Below, one piece after another: positions 16,751-26,507 of a DNA stretch of 64,000 bases (the first letter of the stretch is position 1; the number at the start of each line of letters is the position of its first letter). Source of the DNA: Sphingopyxis yananensis (lineage in GTDB: Bacteria; Pseudomonadota; Alphaproteobacteria; Sphingomonadales; Sphingomonadaceae); NCBI RefSeq assembly GCF_020687785.1, contig NZ_JAJEWI010000008.1, forward strand, positions 310,001-374,000, read 5' to 3'. The translations under genes and the position numbers were made by a program. The notes beneath the pieces were generated by a model that saw only the letters and a program-made list of their open reading frames with translations, made no database searches and was not told the origin of the DNA.

Positions 16751-18574
16751 CTATGATCTGGGGGACGAAAAATCCAGGCCAACTCTAATAAGTGCAGCTC
16801 CTAGCTTCTGCATCAAATTCAGCGCGTACTCATACCTTAGCTGACCGACGATGCGTGCATCGACAGAATGCACCCTAAATCCGTCAGCATCTCCGCGCAT
16901 GTGATGAACCTTAAAACTATTCACATACCCGTCGGTTACAATGAATTTCCCATGATCAGACGCCGTAAACAATCGCCAAATCGGTGAAGCGTTTGTATCA
17001 CCGCCAGGAAACAGACTGTAGGCTTTGACATCTCCGTCTTGCCGTAGAAAAATTAATGAGTTCGACTTAAAGTCCTTGGATCTGTATCCTGGCTTCTCAT
17101 CAAGCCTAGCTGCTAAAAAGGGCATCATCGAAACAGCCGATGAATTTTCCATACCAAGTTCAGACTTTTGCAGAGGAACTAGGTCGCAGGACGGCGACAA
17201 ACAAATCCAAAGCGCTTTCTCAACTTCGAAAATATGCCCCGGCTGCAAGTGCCAACCAGATACCGGCTTTGTTGATATATGGGCATTATAATGCGCGCGT
17301 GCCCGCTTCCGTCCATTATCGTCTTTGATCTTGATGCCGTAGTGATCAGCAAAGCTTGCGGCGTTCCTGCCGCCGCTAACCGGATCAGCATCCAACACCC
17401 TCACTCCAAAATCGACAGATCTTCTACTTATTTGATCAAAAATTCGTTCAATATGGCGGGCAGCGTGACCTTCCAGCATCGTTCGCCGATGACTATTTAT
17501 CGAGACCGGGGCAGTGTCTTTCGGTGGACTCCGAAGTTCCTGATAATAATGCCAATAAGCGTATTTATCGCTGAGAGCATTGTCTTCTGCTCCTACGCCC
17601 TTTTTGCTAATCTCCGCTCGAAGGCGCGCCGACATGAGACGAGATGGCGACGGCTTCCAGTCTTCAATCGCCACCTGAATTACATTTAATAGATCGGTAG
17701 TCGCCTTAACGGCAAAGGCAACAAAGCCGCCACTAGATCTAATCCACGGTGACCCTTCAGCCTGAGGTAATCGCCACTTTAAATCTCTGGGACTGTTCTT
17801 ATCGCCCCCTACGCGATTATCATGGAGCGACATACCCCACTGAAATACGGCTAGCCGCTGGGCTTCGTCCCAGCCTATATTGTCTGAAATTGCCCGAAAT
17901 GCATCAAGTTCGACGGCATCCTTCACAAATCCATCAACTTCACCTCCAGCGAAATCATGCTCTCGAAACGCCACGTAAGCCGCGAGCGAGATCGCGCCCT
18001 GAACTGAATTTATGACATTTCCATCTTCCGCAACTCGCTCGTCGAGATACTCATCTCCGGCGGCGATGCTACCCTCATCAAACCCAAACGGGGAAAGAAG
18101 TGACATCAATATTTTGTAGAACGGGATGCTCAAATCGTCGATCATCGTATGAACGACGACCAAATTAAATTGTTCATTGTTCATCAGGTGTTGAATAATC
18201 TCAACACACTTGTCGCCCGCATCAACCTCAGGCTTAATCTGATAATCCAGAACCAGTAGGTCAGATTGATGCAGGTAACTTTCAATCTGCTGGTTATTTT
18301 TTCCATCGTGAATATCAACTGTTAGCGCAGGTGAAAGCTGACGAAATTGACGAATAACCTTTAAGATATCATCCTTATGTATCCAGCGCCTTTCCTCGCC
18401 ATTAGCAGTTTCATCCTCGGAAGGATTGTAACCTTCATCTCCAAAAATTTGCTCCCAGGTCGGATATTGGTCGTCAATGATCAATACTGACCGGAGCGGG
18501 TCGATGAACGCTTCCTTGACCAAATCAGAAAAACTAACATCCTGCGGCTCAGCTAATGCCACGTCACTCATCAA
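16751..18574 (-). CDS. Receiver-domain protein of the methyltransferase/GHKL operon
   Basis: 607 aa. The N-terminal receiver-like domain has the acidic pair in SVLIIDDQYP (D34, D35), the phosphoacceptor position in LLVLDYQI (D110) and a Thr strand in VVVHTMID (T143), the arrangement of CheY-like receivers. A long insert separates the first and second strands. The remaining 450 residues hold no domain I can name; they include a region with WICLSPSCDLVP and no DNA-binding HTH. The start overlaps the GHKL gene by 11 nt, so it should be the output partner of that protein. Nuclease motifs are not evident. Confidence 0.75.
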   Translation of the reverse strand: MMSDVALAEPQDVSFSDLVKEAFIDPLRSVLIIDDQYPTWEQIFGDEGYNPSEDETANGEERRWIHKDDILKVIRQFRQLSPALTVDIHDGKNNQQIESYLHQSDLLVLDYQIKPEVDAGDKCVEIIQHLMNNEQFNLVVVHTMIDDLSIPFYKILMSLLSPFGFDEGSIAAGDEYLDERVAEDGNVINSVQGAISLAAYVAFREHDFAGGEVDGFVKDAVELDAFRAISDNIGWDEAQRLAVFQWGMSLHDNRVGGDKNSPRDLKWRLPQAEGSPWIRSSGGFVAFAVKATTDLLNVIQVAIEDWKPSPSRLMSARLRAEISKKGVGAEDNALSDKYAYWHYYQELRSPPKDTAPVSINSHRRTMLEGHAARHIERIFDQISRRSVDFGVRVLDADPVSGGRNAASFADHYGIKIKDDNGRKRARAHYNAHISTKPVSGWHLQPGHIFEVEKALWICLSPSCDLVPLQKSELGMENSSAVSMMPFLAARLDEKPGYRSKDFKSNSLIFLRQDGDVKAYSLFPGGDTNASPIWRLFTASDHGKFIVTDGYVNSFKVHHMRGDADGFRVHSVDARIVGQLRYEYALNLMQKLGAALIRVGLDFSSPRS

Positions 18575-21539
18575 AAGTTGCCCCCCGGAACTTTAAAACA
18601 AAATTTGCACCGGACAGCAGTTTTTTATCACCGTCCTGTTCATACCTAATAGTGTGCCCACCAGCGGCGAGATTGGCTTGCGAAAGATACAAACCCACCC
18701 CGCGCCCGCCGTCGACTTTGCGCGTAAATAGAAGCGTGAAGAGCCGCTTCACATCAATCTCGTCAACGCCAGGGCCGTTATCGGCCACAACCACTTCTCC
18801 ATCCCGCACATCGAAAATAATGCGCGGTTCGGGCGTACGGCTATTTACCAGCCAATAGAGGCTGTTGTTCACAAGGTTCACAAAGACCGGCAGCAATCTT
18901 GATGGCTGGTCATAAACGGTGAACCGCTTGAACGCCTCGGTCGCAGAAAATTCAATCTCACTTGAAGTGATTGCGCGCTCGAAAAACTGCGCGACATATT
19001 GAAATATATATTCGCCTGACATGTTCCTCGGCTGAGGACGACCAGCCATTCTTAGCGGGCCGAGGAAGTCCAAGATTTGCTTGAGGCCCTGATATCCGGT
19101 TTCAATCTGGTCCAAAGTCTCATCATGCGCCAGCTTGTTCCGCAGACGCTTGAGCCCACTGTTGATGACCGCATCATGCGAATGCAGCTCATGATCCAGA
19201 AACTCAACCGTGATGCCGAGCTGGGCAAGTCCATTCAGACGGTCAACTTCACCACGCAGCTCGGCATTTTCATCCCCGCTCAATATCGCGACAGCCTGAA
19301 TATCGATACTATCCCGCATGTTTTCGAGAGCAGATTTATAGTTCTCGAAAAGAAGCTCATTCTCCGCATCGATCCGGCTTTTCGCCTCACCGATCGCTTT
19401 AGAAGCCCCGCTGACAGAGATACGATCGGAAGCAGCAAGATCAATCAAATGCGCGGTTTCTTCACGGAATAGCTTATTACGCTCCCCGACAAGGCTTTCG
19501 ATGCGAGCACGCTCGCTATCTTGCAGCGAACCAATTTCTTTCGCCCATTTTTTGGTTCGCGAAGTCAGTTGAGCTTCATTACGCTGTATTTGCTTGAGAA
19601 CGATGTCCGCAGAGGACTGCGGATTAATTCGGTCGCTCGCCGCTGCAACATCGATAGCAAAGTCCGAAACGAGTTGATTTAGCTCGGCCATGGAACGACG
19701 ATATACGCGATAATCATCTTCCAACGTGCCGAGTGGCGATGGCGCTCCTGGTAGACGCATCTCAGCAATTCGCGTCTGCGCTTCTTCCAGCCGCTCTTGC
19801 GCGACTGCAATATCGTCAGCAACATCTATACTGGTTGATGAAATGCTAGCGCGAACCTCTTCAGCAACCAGAGGCAGGCTGCTGAGGCGGGCCTTAAGAT
19901 TATTACGGAATGACTTACGGTTTTTTTGCCTTAACTTTGCCTGAGCGGCCTTAGCCTGAGCTTCAACATAATTACGCTGTAAATCCACAATCGTGTCTTT
20001 TCGTACATCAGACCGACTGCCAAAATAATCCTCCGCCGCAGATTCCAGAATATTTATTATCAGTTCCTTGAGCGTCTTTGCGGCTTTATTTACGATAAAC
20101 CCTTCTCGACCCGCCTTATCTTTAAGATTTGGGTTATTCTCTCGACTGATTGCGAGACGGCCAAAAATTCGTCGAGCATTCCAATAGTGCCGCCCAGCGT
20201 TCTTAGATCTACGAGATTCAATTTCAAAGAAATCATTGTCCACGCGTCCATAGGGCAATACCCGCAACCCATTACGATAAATCATCAAGCCAGCGTATTG
20301 GGCGCTATGGGTTCTCAAATATTCAATTTCTTGCGGCGTGTGCGTGGTATTTTTTAATTCTTGCTCAAATGTTGCGAAGTACACATCTACGGGGCCTAGG
20401 AATGACCCCTTAGAGGTTGGCAGAACAAACTGCTTCGGCGGCCTTATTTCATAGTCGTCACCAACCTTACGCCATTGCCCGAAAGATTTCACTTGTCCGC
20501 GAAACACTCCGTATTCGTCGATACGCCCATCGACGATATGCTCCATCCTATCCGTGAACGACCTGTTATATTCATTATCTGTGCCAACAACGGAGATAAG
20601 CTTTTCATCTGATGCAACAAAAACACCATATTCAAAATCGACGGCAGTGCCATTGATATCGGGTCGCGCAGGATCGTAGAGGGGATCAACAAACCCTCCC
20701 AAGGTGGTAACAAATCGTTTCTTATCTGATTTCGCGGTCTCCAACTCCGAGTTTACTGGCAACAGAGAGCGAAATTCTTCATTCGCGCCAGACACGACCA
20801 TGACCGTGCCTTTGCTTACGGAGCCAGACCAAACGCCCCAGGGCTCTAGATACCGACCATCTAATTTGAACGACCTGCAGCCTGACAGGATGATTTGAGA
20901 CGGAGCAACTGCTTCTGCATCTTTGACTTCCTGTGCCGTGGCATGATCATAGCTAGCCCAAGCGGCCCGTAGTCTATTTGACCGCTCGTCATCTTGGCTA
21001 GAGCCCAGAATATTCTCGAGCAGGGCTTCCGCCATCAGAGGCAAAAATTGTTCAATTTCTGACAGATCATCAAGCTCAACGACTGGCACCTCTACGTCTG
21101 AAAGAATGAGGAATGGGTTTTCAAACAAACGCCAGTCGATCAAAACAGCCGCGAGCTTTTGATCCTGCCGTTTAGAAACCATCAGCATCAGGGGTCCGAG
21201 ATGGGCGGAGGAAAGCCGACCTATCCCTTTTTGCCCTTGCCGTGTACGCGGTGCCAATCCGTCGCGGTCTTTATCGGACCGGGCATCGCCGAACAGCTTA
21301 GATTCCGTGCCGACTATCAGCCAGCGATCGATCAACTCGTCCACACTCATCCCATGCCCATCGTCAGCGATGGTAACGATCATGGGATCTTCATCAAAAA
21401 TCGTCAGCGACACCTTTCGCGCGTAAGCGTCGTATGCGTTTTTCCAAAGTTCCGAGATAGCTGTCGGGACGTCAGCAATCTGCTCGCGACCGAGGTGATC
21501 GACCGTGCGAGCCCTCGTTTTAAAACTTACTGTTTTCAT
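18564..21539 (-). CDS. Double-GHKL ATPase (MORC/Hsp90-like N-terminus, histidine-kinase-like C-terminus)
   Basis: 991 aa. The N-terminal GHKL module has N-box AISELWKNAYDAYA (E30, N34, D37), G1 ADDGHGM (59-64) and G2 GQKGIGRLS (102-110), as in MORC/MutL/Hsp90 proteins. A long Q/E/R-rich coiled-coil spans roughly 520-770. A second module begins at about 770 with a DHp-like helix, EFLDHELHSHD (candidate phospho-His H783), then N-box VNLVNNSLYWLVN (about 887-899), G1 DNGPG (920-924) and G2 GGRGVGLYL (944-952). No membrane segments. It is coupled to the methyltransferase by an ATGA overlap and to the receiver gene by 11 nt. Sensing at one end and His-Asp signalling at the other is inferred. Confidence 0.85.
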   Translation of the reverse strand: MKTVSFKTRARTVDHLGREQIADVPTAISELWKNAYDAYARKVSLTIFDEDPMIVTIADDGHGMSVDELIDRWLIVGTESKLFGDARSDKDRDGLAPRTRQGQKGIGRLSSAHLGPLMLMVSKRQDQKLAAVLIDWRLFENPFLILSDVEVPVVELDDLSEIEQFLPLMAEALLENILGSSQDDERSNRLRAAWASYDHATAQEVKDAEAVAPSQIILSGCRSFKLDGRYLEPWGVWSGSVSKGTVMVVSGANEEFRSLLPVNSELETAKSDKKRFVTTLGGFVDPLYDPARPDINGTAVDFEYGVFVASDEKLISVVGTDNEYNRSFTDRMEHIVDGRIDEYGVFRGQVKSFGQWRKVGDDYEIRPPKQFVLPTSKGSFLGPVDVYFATFEQELKNTTHTPQEIEYLRTHSAQYAGLMIYRNGLRVLPYGRVDNDFFEIESRRSKNAGRHYWNARRIFGRLAISRENNPNLKDKAGREGFIVNKAAKTLKELIINILESAAEDYFGSRSDVRKDTIVDLQRNYVEAQAKAAQAKLRQKNRKSFRNNLKARLSSLPLVAEEVRASISSTSIDVADDIAVAQERLEEAQTRIAEMRLPGAPSPLGTLEDDYRVYRRSMAELNQLVSDFAIDVAAASDRINPQSSADIVLKQIQRNEAQLTSRTKKWAKEIGSLQDSERARIESLVGERNKLFREETAHLIDLAASDRISVSGASKAIGEAKSRIDAENELLFENYKSALENMRDSIDIQAVAILSGDENAELRGEVDRLNGLAQLGITVEFLDHELHSHDAVINSGLKRLRNKLAHDETLDQIETGYQGLKQILDFLGPLRMAGRPQPRNMSGEYIFQYVAQFFERAITSSEIEFSATEAFKRFTVYDQPSRLLPVFVNLVNNSLYWLVNSRTPEPRIIFDVRDGEVVVADNGPGVDEIDVKRLFTLLFTRKVDGGRGVGLYLSQANLAAGGHTIRYEQDGDKKLLSGANFVLKFRGATFDE

Positions 21540-22693
21540 GCGCAGACTAACTCAGCAGATTGAGCGGACGAACAGGACACTACAATTTCCTGTTCGTCCG
21601 AATACATGCGAAGGCCTAATAATGTTTTAATATGCTCAATCAATACCTGCCCGAAGTCCACCGGCACAGCATTACCAATTTGCTTGCCAGCAGCGATCAA
21701 ACCACCAGTGAAGGTGAAGTCATCGGGAAATGTTTGTATTCGCGCGGCCTGCCGAGCTGTAATCCCATGGTTCAGGACCGGATGCACAAACCGTCCTTTG
21801 GACGGATTAATGCAAGAGGCTGTCATAGTGGGAGCTGGCTGGCTTGGATCAATGCGCCCATAAACATCTTGATGACCTCGATGCTTTTCGTGACAAGGCA
21901 ACACGCGCCCAGAATCACGCCGGCTACCACCATTTGGCGGCGTTCGAGAGAAAACTTCGACCAGTTCCGGTCCATGATTCATATGGACATCATTCACATC
22001 ATTGTTTTCAGCAGGGGAAAACGCTGACGCACATGAGTTCCACGGCATCAACCCAGTTTTTTCAGCCAGCTCTGGCGAGCAATGGCTGGGCTTAGGTGGC
22101 CATTCAAATCCTTCCGTAGAAATGTCGTTGCGCACACCCAGTATGAACACGCGCTGCCGCCGTTGGGGTATCCCATAGTCGCGCGCATCAAGCTTCTGCG
22201 GCACATAAACCGTGTAGCCACTATCGCCCGCCTGACGGTAGAATTCGTCTACATAGCTTTTGTGTCGCTGCCAGAGCATGCCAGGCACGTTTTCCATTAA
22301 AAACACTTTGGGTTGTAGGTTACGCACGAAATCAAAATAGACATGAATTAATGCGTTTCGTGGGTCATCGACCCCAGCATTTTTTATGCGATGCGTCGAA
22401 AACCCTTGGCACGGAGGGCCACCGAGCAAAAGGTCACAGTCATTTCCATTGAAATGCTTTTGAGCGAGACCTGCGGCGCTGAGCGACGTGATATCTTTGT
22501 CATAAACTACAACGTTTTTGCTACGTTCTGGGGTTGCTATATTGTCCCGATAAGTGGTCGCTGCGTGCGTATCGAACTCTACTGCAAATGCTATTTCAAA
22601 TCCTGATTGAACAGCGGCCAGCGAAAAACCGCCAGCACCCGCGAACAAATCCGCTGCTCTGAATTTAAAATCCGTCAATCTACAAATGCCCAA
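21536..22693 (-). CDS. DNA (cytosine-C5) methyltransferase
   Basis: 385 aa; the start is uncertain (ATG 22693 or TTG 22678). All key motifs are present: I, RAADLFAGAGGFSLA; IV, GGPPCQGFSTHR with the catalytic Cys; VI, MENVPGML; VIII, QRRQRVFILGV; IX/X, TARQAARIQTFPDDF and GKQIGNAVP. The target recognition region, about 215-300, does not reveal the site. It is first in a coupled operon with the double-GHKL and receiver genes. No conventional restriction endonuclease or Vsr is adjacent. GC is lower than in the phage structural genes. Confidence 0.95.
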   Translation of the reverse strand: MGICRLTDFKFRAADLFAGAGGFSLAAVQSGFEIAFAVEFDTHAATTYRDNIATPERSKNVVVYDKDITSLSAAGLAQKHFNGNDCDLLLGGPPCQGFSTHRIKNAGVDDPRNALIHVYFDFVRNLQPKVFLMENVPGMLWQRHKSYVDEFYRQAGDSGYTVYVPQKLDARDYGIPQRRQRVFILGVRNDISTEGFEWPPKPSHCSPELAEKTGLMPWNSCASAFSPAENNDVNDVHMNHGPELVEVFSRTPPNGGSRRDSGRVLPCHEKHRGHQDVYGRIDPSQPAPTMTASCINPSKGRFVHPVLNHGITARQAARIQTFPDDFTFTGGLIAAGKQIGNAVPVDFGQVLIEHIKTLLGLRMYSDEQEIVVSCSSAQSAELVCA

Positions 22694-22874
22694 TCGTCTT
22701 GGCTACTCGCCAGCACTGGCAGCCCATCGGAGTTCTATAGCGAGGTGTCCCACAAAACAGAATAGCTTTCACAATAGTTCGCAAAGCAAATCTCCTTTCG
22801 CATTCGCACGTCGTTCAAGAATAGGAAAGACAGAGAACGAACAGCACCCAACCACTCAAATTATCGAAATCACG

Positions 22875-23936
22875 TCACCCCGTCGCTTCCAGCACCAAGC
22901 TGCTCTGCAAACCGCCGCTGCCGTCCATGCTGTGCGTGCATTCGGCCACTATCCATGTGCTGGCATCAATTTCTGCCTTGAACCCTTCCAGCATGATCGG
23001 GCGTTCGGGGAAGATATCGGGGCGGCCATAGGCCAGTTTGATGGAGCATTTGGCTTTGGCACGGGCGAGGCGGCTGTTTTCGGCGGCGACGGCTTGTTTG
23101 GCCGCTTCTTCGCTGGCATAGACTTTGCGCAGCTTCTTGGGCCGTCCTGCCTTTTTGCCGTCCTTGCCCTGTGCGCCCGCCACGACTTTGACCGTTTTCT
23201 GCTTGCCCGTTTTGGCGTCGTGATAGCTGGCGGTCACGCCGCTGCGGTCATTCTGGTCGATACGGCTGTAATCGGCGTCAATCGTCTGGCGGCGGGCGAT
23301 GGTTTCGGATGGCAGGTCGCTGCCGCTGGCCGTCTTGCCGCTGCCAATCGGCGCGAAGATTAGCGTTGCTTCCTTGACCGTGGCCACCGCGTCAAACCGC
23401 TTGCCCAGCATGCGCAGCAAGGCCGCGTCGGACTTTGCGCCATTGCCCAAGGCAGGAATGATCTTGGCCCCCAACGCGGCGTCCACCTTGGGTGTCAGGC
23501 CATTGTCGGTGGCAATCGCCCCGATGATAGTCTCCACCGTTTCGCCCACAAAGCTGCGCTGGCGCCGTACGCGCCAGCCATCGCCCATATCGACCGAGCG
23601 CGCGCGGATGGTGATTTGATCGGGCGGGCCGCGCCAATTCGCCTCATCCACTTTGAAGCTGCCCTTGTCGATCAATCCGACCGGCAAGTCACTGCCCTGC
23701 CGCCAGCCCATTTGCAGCTTCAGCACCGCGCCCTTGGGCGGGATGTCGAGCAAGCCGTCCGTGTCGTGCATCACCAGATCGAGCTGGTCCGCTTCATCGC
23801 CCCGCTTTTCCGCAATGGAGAGGGAGATTAGGCGCGGCGCGATGGTGTCCGTCAGGTCTTTGCCGTCCAGCACCACCTTCCAAATGGCGATGGGCATTTT
23901 CATGGCTTCGCGCCCATTGGCCGCTGCGCCGGTCAT
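22875..23936 (-). CDS. P2 gpD-like tail hub/late control protein
   Basis: 353 aa. LISLSIAEKRGDEADQLDLV then GLLDIPPKGAVLKLQMGW is the conserved N-terminus of phage late control gene D proteins. D forms the baseplate hub under the tube. An SGKTASG-like stretch is incidental. It overlaps the U gene by 4 nt and ends the tail operon. The 181 bp to the methyltransferase gene hold nothing I recognise. Confidence 0.9.
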   Translation of the reverse strand: MTGAAANGREAMKMPIAIWKVVLDGKDLTDTIAPRLISLSIAEKRGDEADQLDLVMHDTDGLLDIPPKGAVLKLQMGWRQGSDLPVGLIDKGSFKVDEANWRGPPDQITIRARSVDMGDGWRVRRQRSFVGETVETIIGAIATDNGLTPKVDAALGAKIIPALGNGAKSDAALLRMLGKRFDAVATVKEATLIFAPIGSGKTASGSDLPSETIARRQTIDADYSRIDQNDRSGVTASYHDAKTGKQKTVKVVAGAQGKDGKKAGRPKKLRKVYASEEAAKQAVAAENSRLARAKAKCSIKLAYGRPDIFPERPIMLEGFKAEIDASTWIVAECTHSMDGSGGLQSSLVLEATG

Positions 23937-24310
23937 GCTGCGCGCTCCAGCTCTAGCGTGAAGTCACCGCGCCGTGCCACGCCGTCGATGAAAAATAGGT
24001 CTTGGTTGATGTCCAACTTGCGGATGAAGAAATCGCCCATCACTTCGCCCGCCCCGCTGGTCAGCGTATAGGCATCGCCCGCGTCGGCCATGTCGCGAAT
24101 AGTGGAAATTTCCGACCATCTGCCAATGCCATGATCAGGATGGAGCGCACCGGACAGGCTGATCTTTTCCGTACCCACGCCGATAAATTGCGAAGCTGGC
24201 CGCGCGCCAAAGCGTTCCGCCTGCGCAAAGCGCCATTCCAAGCCCTGTTGCAATTTTTGATAAGGCAAAGTGCCAATTTCAAAGACGAACATGTCCAGCG
24301 CCATCATCAT
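23933..24310 (-). CDS. P2 gpU-like tail protein
   Basis: 125 aa. MFVFEIGTLPYQKLQQGLEW, then RPASQFIGVGTEKISLSGALHP, then DFFIRKLDINQDLFFIDG are classic GpU family motifs. It is a tail terminator-type protein. It is coupled to D by a 4-nt overlap and lies 12 bp after T. Confidence 0.93.
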   Translation of the reverse strand: MMMALDMFVFEIGTLPYQKLQQGLEWRFAQAERFGARPASQFIGVGTEKISLSGALHPDHGIGRWSEISTIRDMADAGDAYTLTSGAGEVMGDFFIRKLDINQDLFFIDGVARRGDFTLELERAA

Positions 24311-24322
24311 CCACCAGTCTCC

Positions 24323-26497
24323 TCAATCATCCTTGAACGACGAACGGCGCGCTGCGCTGGCCTGCGCTTCACGCTCGCGCAGTTTCAGATCGACCAGCCG
24401 CGCAATCTCTTCCGCGCTTTGTCCAGGCGCGCCGTGAACATGGATTGTCACCGGACCAAGGCCGCCGCTGCCCATTCCCCTGCCCATACCGCCGCCCGCT
24501 GGCGCAAAGCCGCCATGCACCATGCTGGCCCCGCCAACATTGGCCGCCATGCGCTGCGCCGCCGCGACGGGCGATCCGCTGCCGCCATCGATGCCGCGCG
24601 CCAGCCCTTCGGTCAGATAGCCGCCCATGCCCATCATCAGGCGCGATGGTGATTTGATGCCAAAATAATTTTTAAAGGCCGTGACGCCTCGCTTCGCGAC
24701 CTCGGTCAATCGGCTGGCCAGCGCGGTTGGGCTGATCATCAGCAGCAAGCCTTGCATCGCCATGGAGCCAAGGTTCTTCAGCCAATCGGGCAAGCCAGAC
24801 AGCAGGCTTTTTACCTTGGCCACGCCGGTCATAAAGGCCGCGCTGATGCTGTCCCAATGGGTGTAGGCTTGATAAGCAAGATAGGCGATGCCAGCCGCCA
24901 GCGCGATACCCGCAATGATGGGCCAACTGAGCGCCCCCGCCACCGCCATCGCCGCACCTTTGATCATGGTGAAGGCGCTCACCAGCATCGGGCCATTGGT
25001 CATCACCAATCGGAACACGCTGCCAAATGGCCCCAGCAGCAGGCCCAGCCCCAGCTTGAGCGCCCCAATGCCCGCGACCAGCCCAATGGCCGCGCCATAG
25101 ATCATCATCAGCCCATTGGAGAGTTCGGGGTTTTCCTTGATCCAGCTGCGCACGCTGCCCGCAATTTCCACAAAGCGCCGTGAGCCTTCGGTGATCAAGG
25201 GCAAGAGCATATTGCCCAGTTCAATATTCACCGCCGTAAAGGCATTTTTGGCGAGGCCCAGCGCGCCCTCTGTCTTGTTGATGGCGGCCAGAAATTCCTT
25301 GTTCATCGACCCCGCATATTGGCTTTCATCGCCAATCAGCGCGAAATTCTTTTGCAGCTGTTCAAGGTTGCTCAGCATGGGAGAGATCGCGCTCACGCTT
25401 TCCGAACCGAACAGCGCCGTCAACTGAGCAGTCCGCTGGGCTTTAGGCAGCTTGGCGATACGCCGCAAAATATCGTCAATCGCGCCGCCCGCATCTTTGT
25501 GCATCGCTTCAGCGACCTTAGTGGAATCAAGGCCCAGCTCCGCAAAGGCTTGTTTTTGCGCTTTCGTTGCCTTTTCGCCCTTGGTCATCGCCAACATGAA
25601 GTTTTTGATGCCGGTCGCCGCGACTTCCTCTTCCACGCCCACCGCAGACATGACTTGGCCCATGGCGGCGATTTCATCAGCGGCAACACCCGAAACACCG
25701 CCCAGCGCGCCAATGCGGGTCACAATGCCCGACACACCCGCGACATTGCCGCCATAGGTGTTGGTCAGCGCGTTAATCTTGTCCGACAGGCCGCGCACAT
25801 CCTCTTGCCCCATTCCAAAGGCGGTGCGCCATTTGGCCATCATCGCGCCCGCTTCCTCTGCGGTGGTGTCAAAAGCCACGCCCATTTTTGCCGCATCTTC
25901 GGCAAAGGTCAGCAGATCAGCGCGCGCCACGCCTGCCCTGCCCGCCTCGGCCACAATCTGGGCCAGCCCTTCGGCGGACATGGGGATCTTCATCGACAGA
26001 TCGACCAGATCATCAGACATTTGCTGGAAAGCAGCGGGGCTTTCAAAATCCACCACTTTGCGCACATCGGCCATGGCGCTTTCTAGTGAAATGGCGGATT
26101 TGGCGGCATAGACCAAAGGCGCAGCCATCGCGCCAGCGGCCAGCATATTGCCGGTCCCCGATGAGCGCAAATCCGCGCCTGCGCTTTGCATGGCATCGGC
26201 GCGGGCATTGATATTGTTCAGCCGTTCACGTTCACGCAGGCGGCGGTTGGTTTCTTCCACGCGGTCCCGCAATTCCCGTTCGCGGGCGACCAGCACATCA
26301 AGCCTGCCGCCTTCTTGCATCGCACGGCGAATGCGCTGTTGCTGGGTTGCCAGTTCACGATTGGCGTCACGCGCTTCGCGATTGAGCGCCGCCTGCTGCT
26401 GCGAGGCGCTTTGGCCCAGCCCGACGATATTGCGCAGCGGGCCGGATAGCTGATCGCGCGCGCCAATCATCACCCGCAGCAGGAGGTCTTTGCTCAT
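24323..26497 (-). CDS. P2 gpT-like tail tape measure protein
   Basis: 724 aa. A helical N-terminus (GARDQLSGPLRNIVGLG, coiled-coil to about 115) leads into the TP901-like core (MAAPLVYAAKSAISLESAMADVRKVV; GISGIVTR-type repeats). Hydrophobic helices lie near 470-560, and the C-terminus is Gly-rich. It sets tail length and helps DNA passage. It follows the E/E' frameshift gene. Confidence 0.92.
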   Translation of the reverse strand: MSKDLLLRVMIGARDQLSGPLRNIVGLGQSASQQQAALNREARDANRELATQQQRIRRAMQEGGRLDVLVARERELRDRVEETNRRLRERERLNNINARADAMQSAGADLRSSGTGNMLAAGAMAAPLVYAAKSAISLESAMADVRKVVDFESPAAFQQMSDDLVDLSMKIPMSAEGLAQIVAEAGRAGVARADLLTFAEDAAKMGVAFDTTAEEAGAMMAKWRTAFGMGQEDVRGLSDKINALTNTYGGNVAGVSGIVTRIGALGGVSGVAADEIAAMGQVMSAVGVEEEVAATGIKNFMLAMTKGEKATKAQKQAFAELGLDSTKVAEAMHKDAGGAIDDILRRIAKLPKAQRTAQLTALFGSESVSAISPMLSNLEQLQKNFALIGDESQYAGSMNKEFLAAINKTEGALGLAKNAFTAVNIELGNMLLPLITEGSRRFVEIAGSVRSWIKENPELSNGLMMIYGAAIGLVAGIGALKLGLGLLLGPFGSVFRLVMTNGPMLVSAFTMIKGAAMAVAGALSWPIIAGIALAAGIAYLAYQAYTHWDSISAAFMTGVAKVKSLLSGLPDWLKNLGSMAMQGLLLMISPTALASRLTEVAKRGVTAFKNYFGIKSPSRLMMGMGGYLTEGLARGIDGGSGSPVAAAQRMAANVGGASMVHGGFAPAGGGMGRGMGSGGLGPVTIHVHGAPGQSAEEIARLVDLKLREREAQASAARRSSFKDD

Positions 26498-26507
26498 TTG
26501 TCACTAC

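Noticed and set aside
16751..22693. The locus as BREX, DISARM, Zorya or a classic type II R-M system
   Set aside because: No PglZ, Lon-like, SNF2/helicase, ZorAB motor or restriction nuclease gene is adjacent; only the methyltransferase motif set is shared.
22694..22874. A small gene or terminator between gene D and the methyltransferase operon
   Set aside because: No plausible start/Shine-Dalgarno pair and no GC hairpin with T-run; it is most likely just promoter DNA.
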